In this document: positions 6,035 through 6,035 of the stretch, in pieces | Layout: each line of letters begins with the position of its first letter | How positions within the stretch are numbered: position 1 is the stretch's first letter | The notes under the pieces: generated by a model | The model's database searches: none | What the model was told of the DNA's origin: nothing | Seen by the model: only the letters and a program-made list of their open reading frames with translations | NCBI GenBank assembly: GCA_946479185.1 | Contig: CAMLFF010000202.1 | Coordinates: 1 to 6,035, forward strand | Origin: an uncultured Sphingobium sp. | GTDB taxonomy: Bacteria > Pseudomonadota > Alphaproteobacteria > Sphingomonadales > Sphingomonadaceae | DNA length: 6,035 nt | Direction of reading: 5' to 3' | Made by a program: the position numbers and the translations under genes

Positions 6035-6035
6035 C

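Overview
The window looks like a chromosomal segment of an alphaproteobacterium, most likely a sphingomonad (order Sphingomonadales). The reasons are the high-GC coding style (one 60-base stretch of smc, 4621-4680, counts 48 G/C), the gene order DUF721 gene - DsbA-like gene(s) - smc, and an SMC hinge that ends in the RWDG form known from alphaproteobacteria. The genus cannot be fixed by reading alone.

Layout, left to right. Bases 2-385 hold the 3' part of a DUF721/DciA-type protein, a family linked to loading of the replicative helicase. Next come two tandem, related periplasmic thiol-disulfide oxidoreductases of the DsbA/thioredoxin_4 type. The first (417-1136) has a cleavable signal peptide and a CSHC active site. 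The second (1191-1928) has a lipoprotein signal and a CPHC active site. A strong GC-rich stem-loop (1968-1989) lies in the gap before smc (2013-5453), which encodes a full-length chromosome-partitioning ATPase with all head motifs intact. All four genes lie on the + strand with short gaps and could be transcribed together, although the stem-loop may uncouple smc from the genes before it.

After smc the composition drops to about 50% GC (hand counts of 29-32 G/C per 60 bases) and the housekeeping cluster ends. A good sigma70-like promoter with an inverted repeat over its -35 box precedes a small three-helix membrane protein of unknown function (5562-5900), which has a well-placed Shine-Dalgarno sequence. 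The last 135 bases are ambiguous. A minus-strand frame entering from beyond the right edge would end in a 4-base convergent overlap with the membrane-protein gene, and a plus-strand frame starting at 5925 is also open to the edge.

How the genes fit together: the left and centre form a conserved replication/chromosome-maintenance neighbourhood (helicase-loader family protein and SMC condensin) with envelope disulfide-forming enzymes inserted between them. The oxidoreductases act in the periplasm and have no evident biochemical link to SMC. Nothing in the window is a mobile element, CRISPR array or defence system, and I found no convincing undescribed system. The items most worth a second look are the paired DsbA paralogues with different anchoring, the pre-smc stem-loop, and the compositional break with its small membrane protein.
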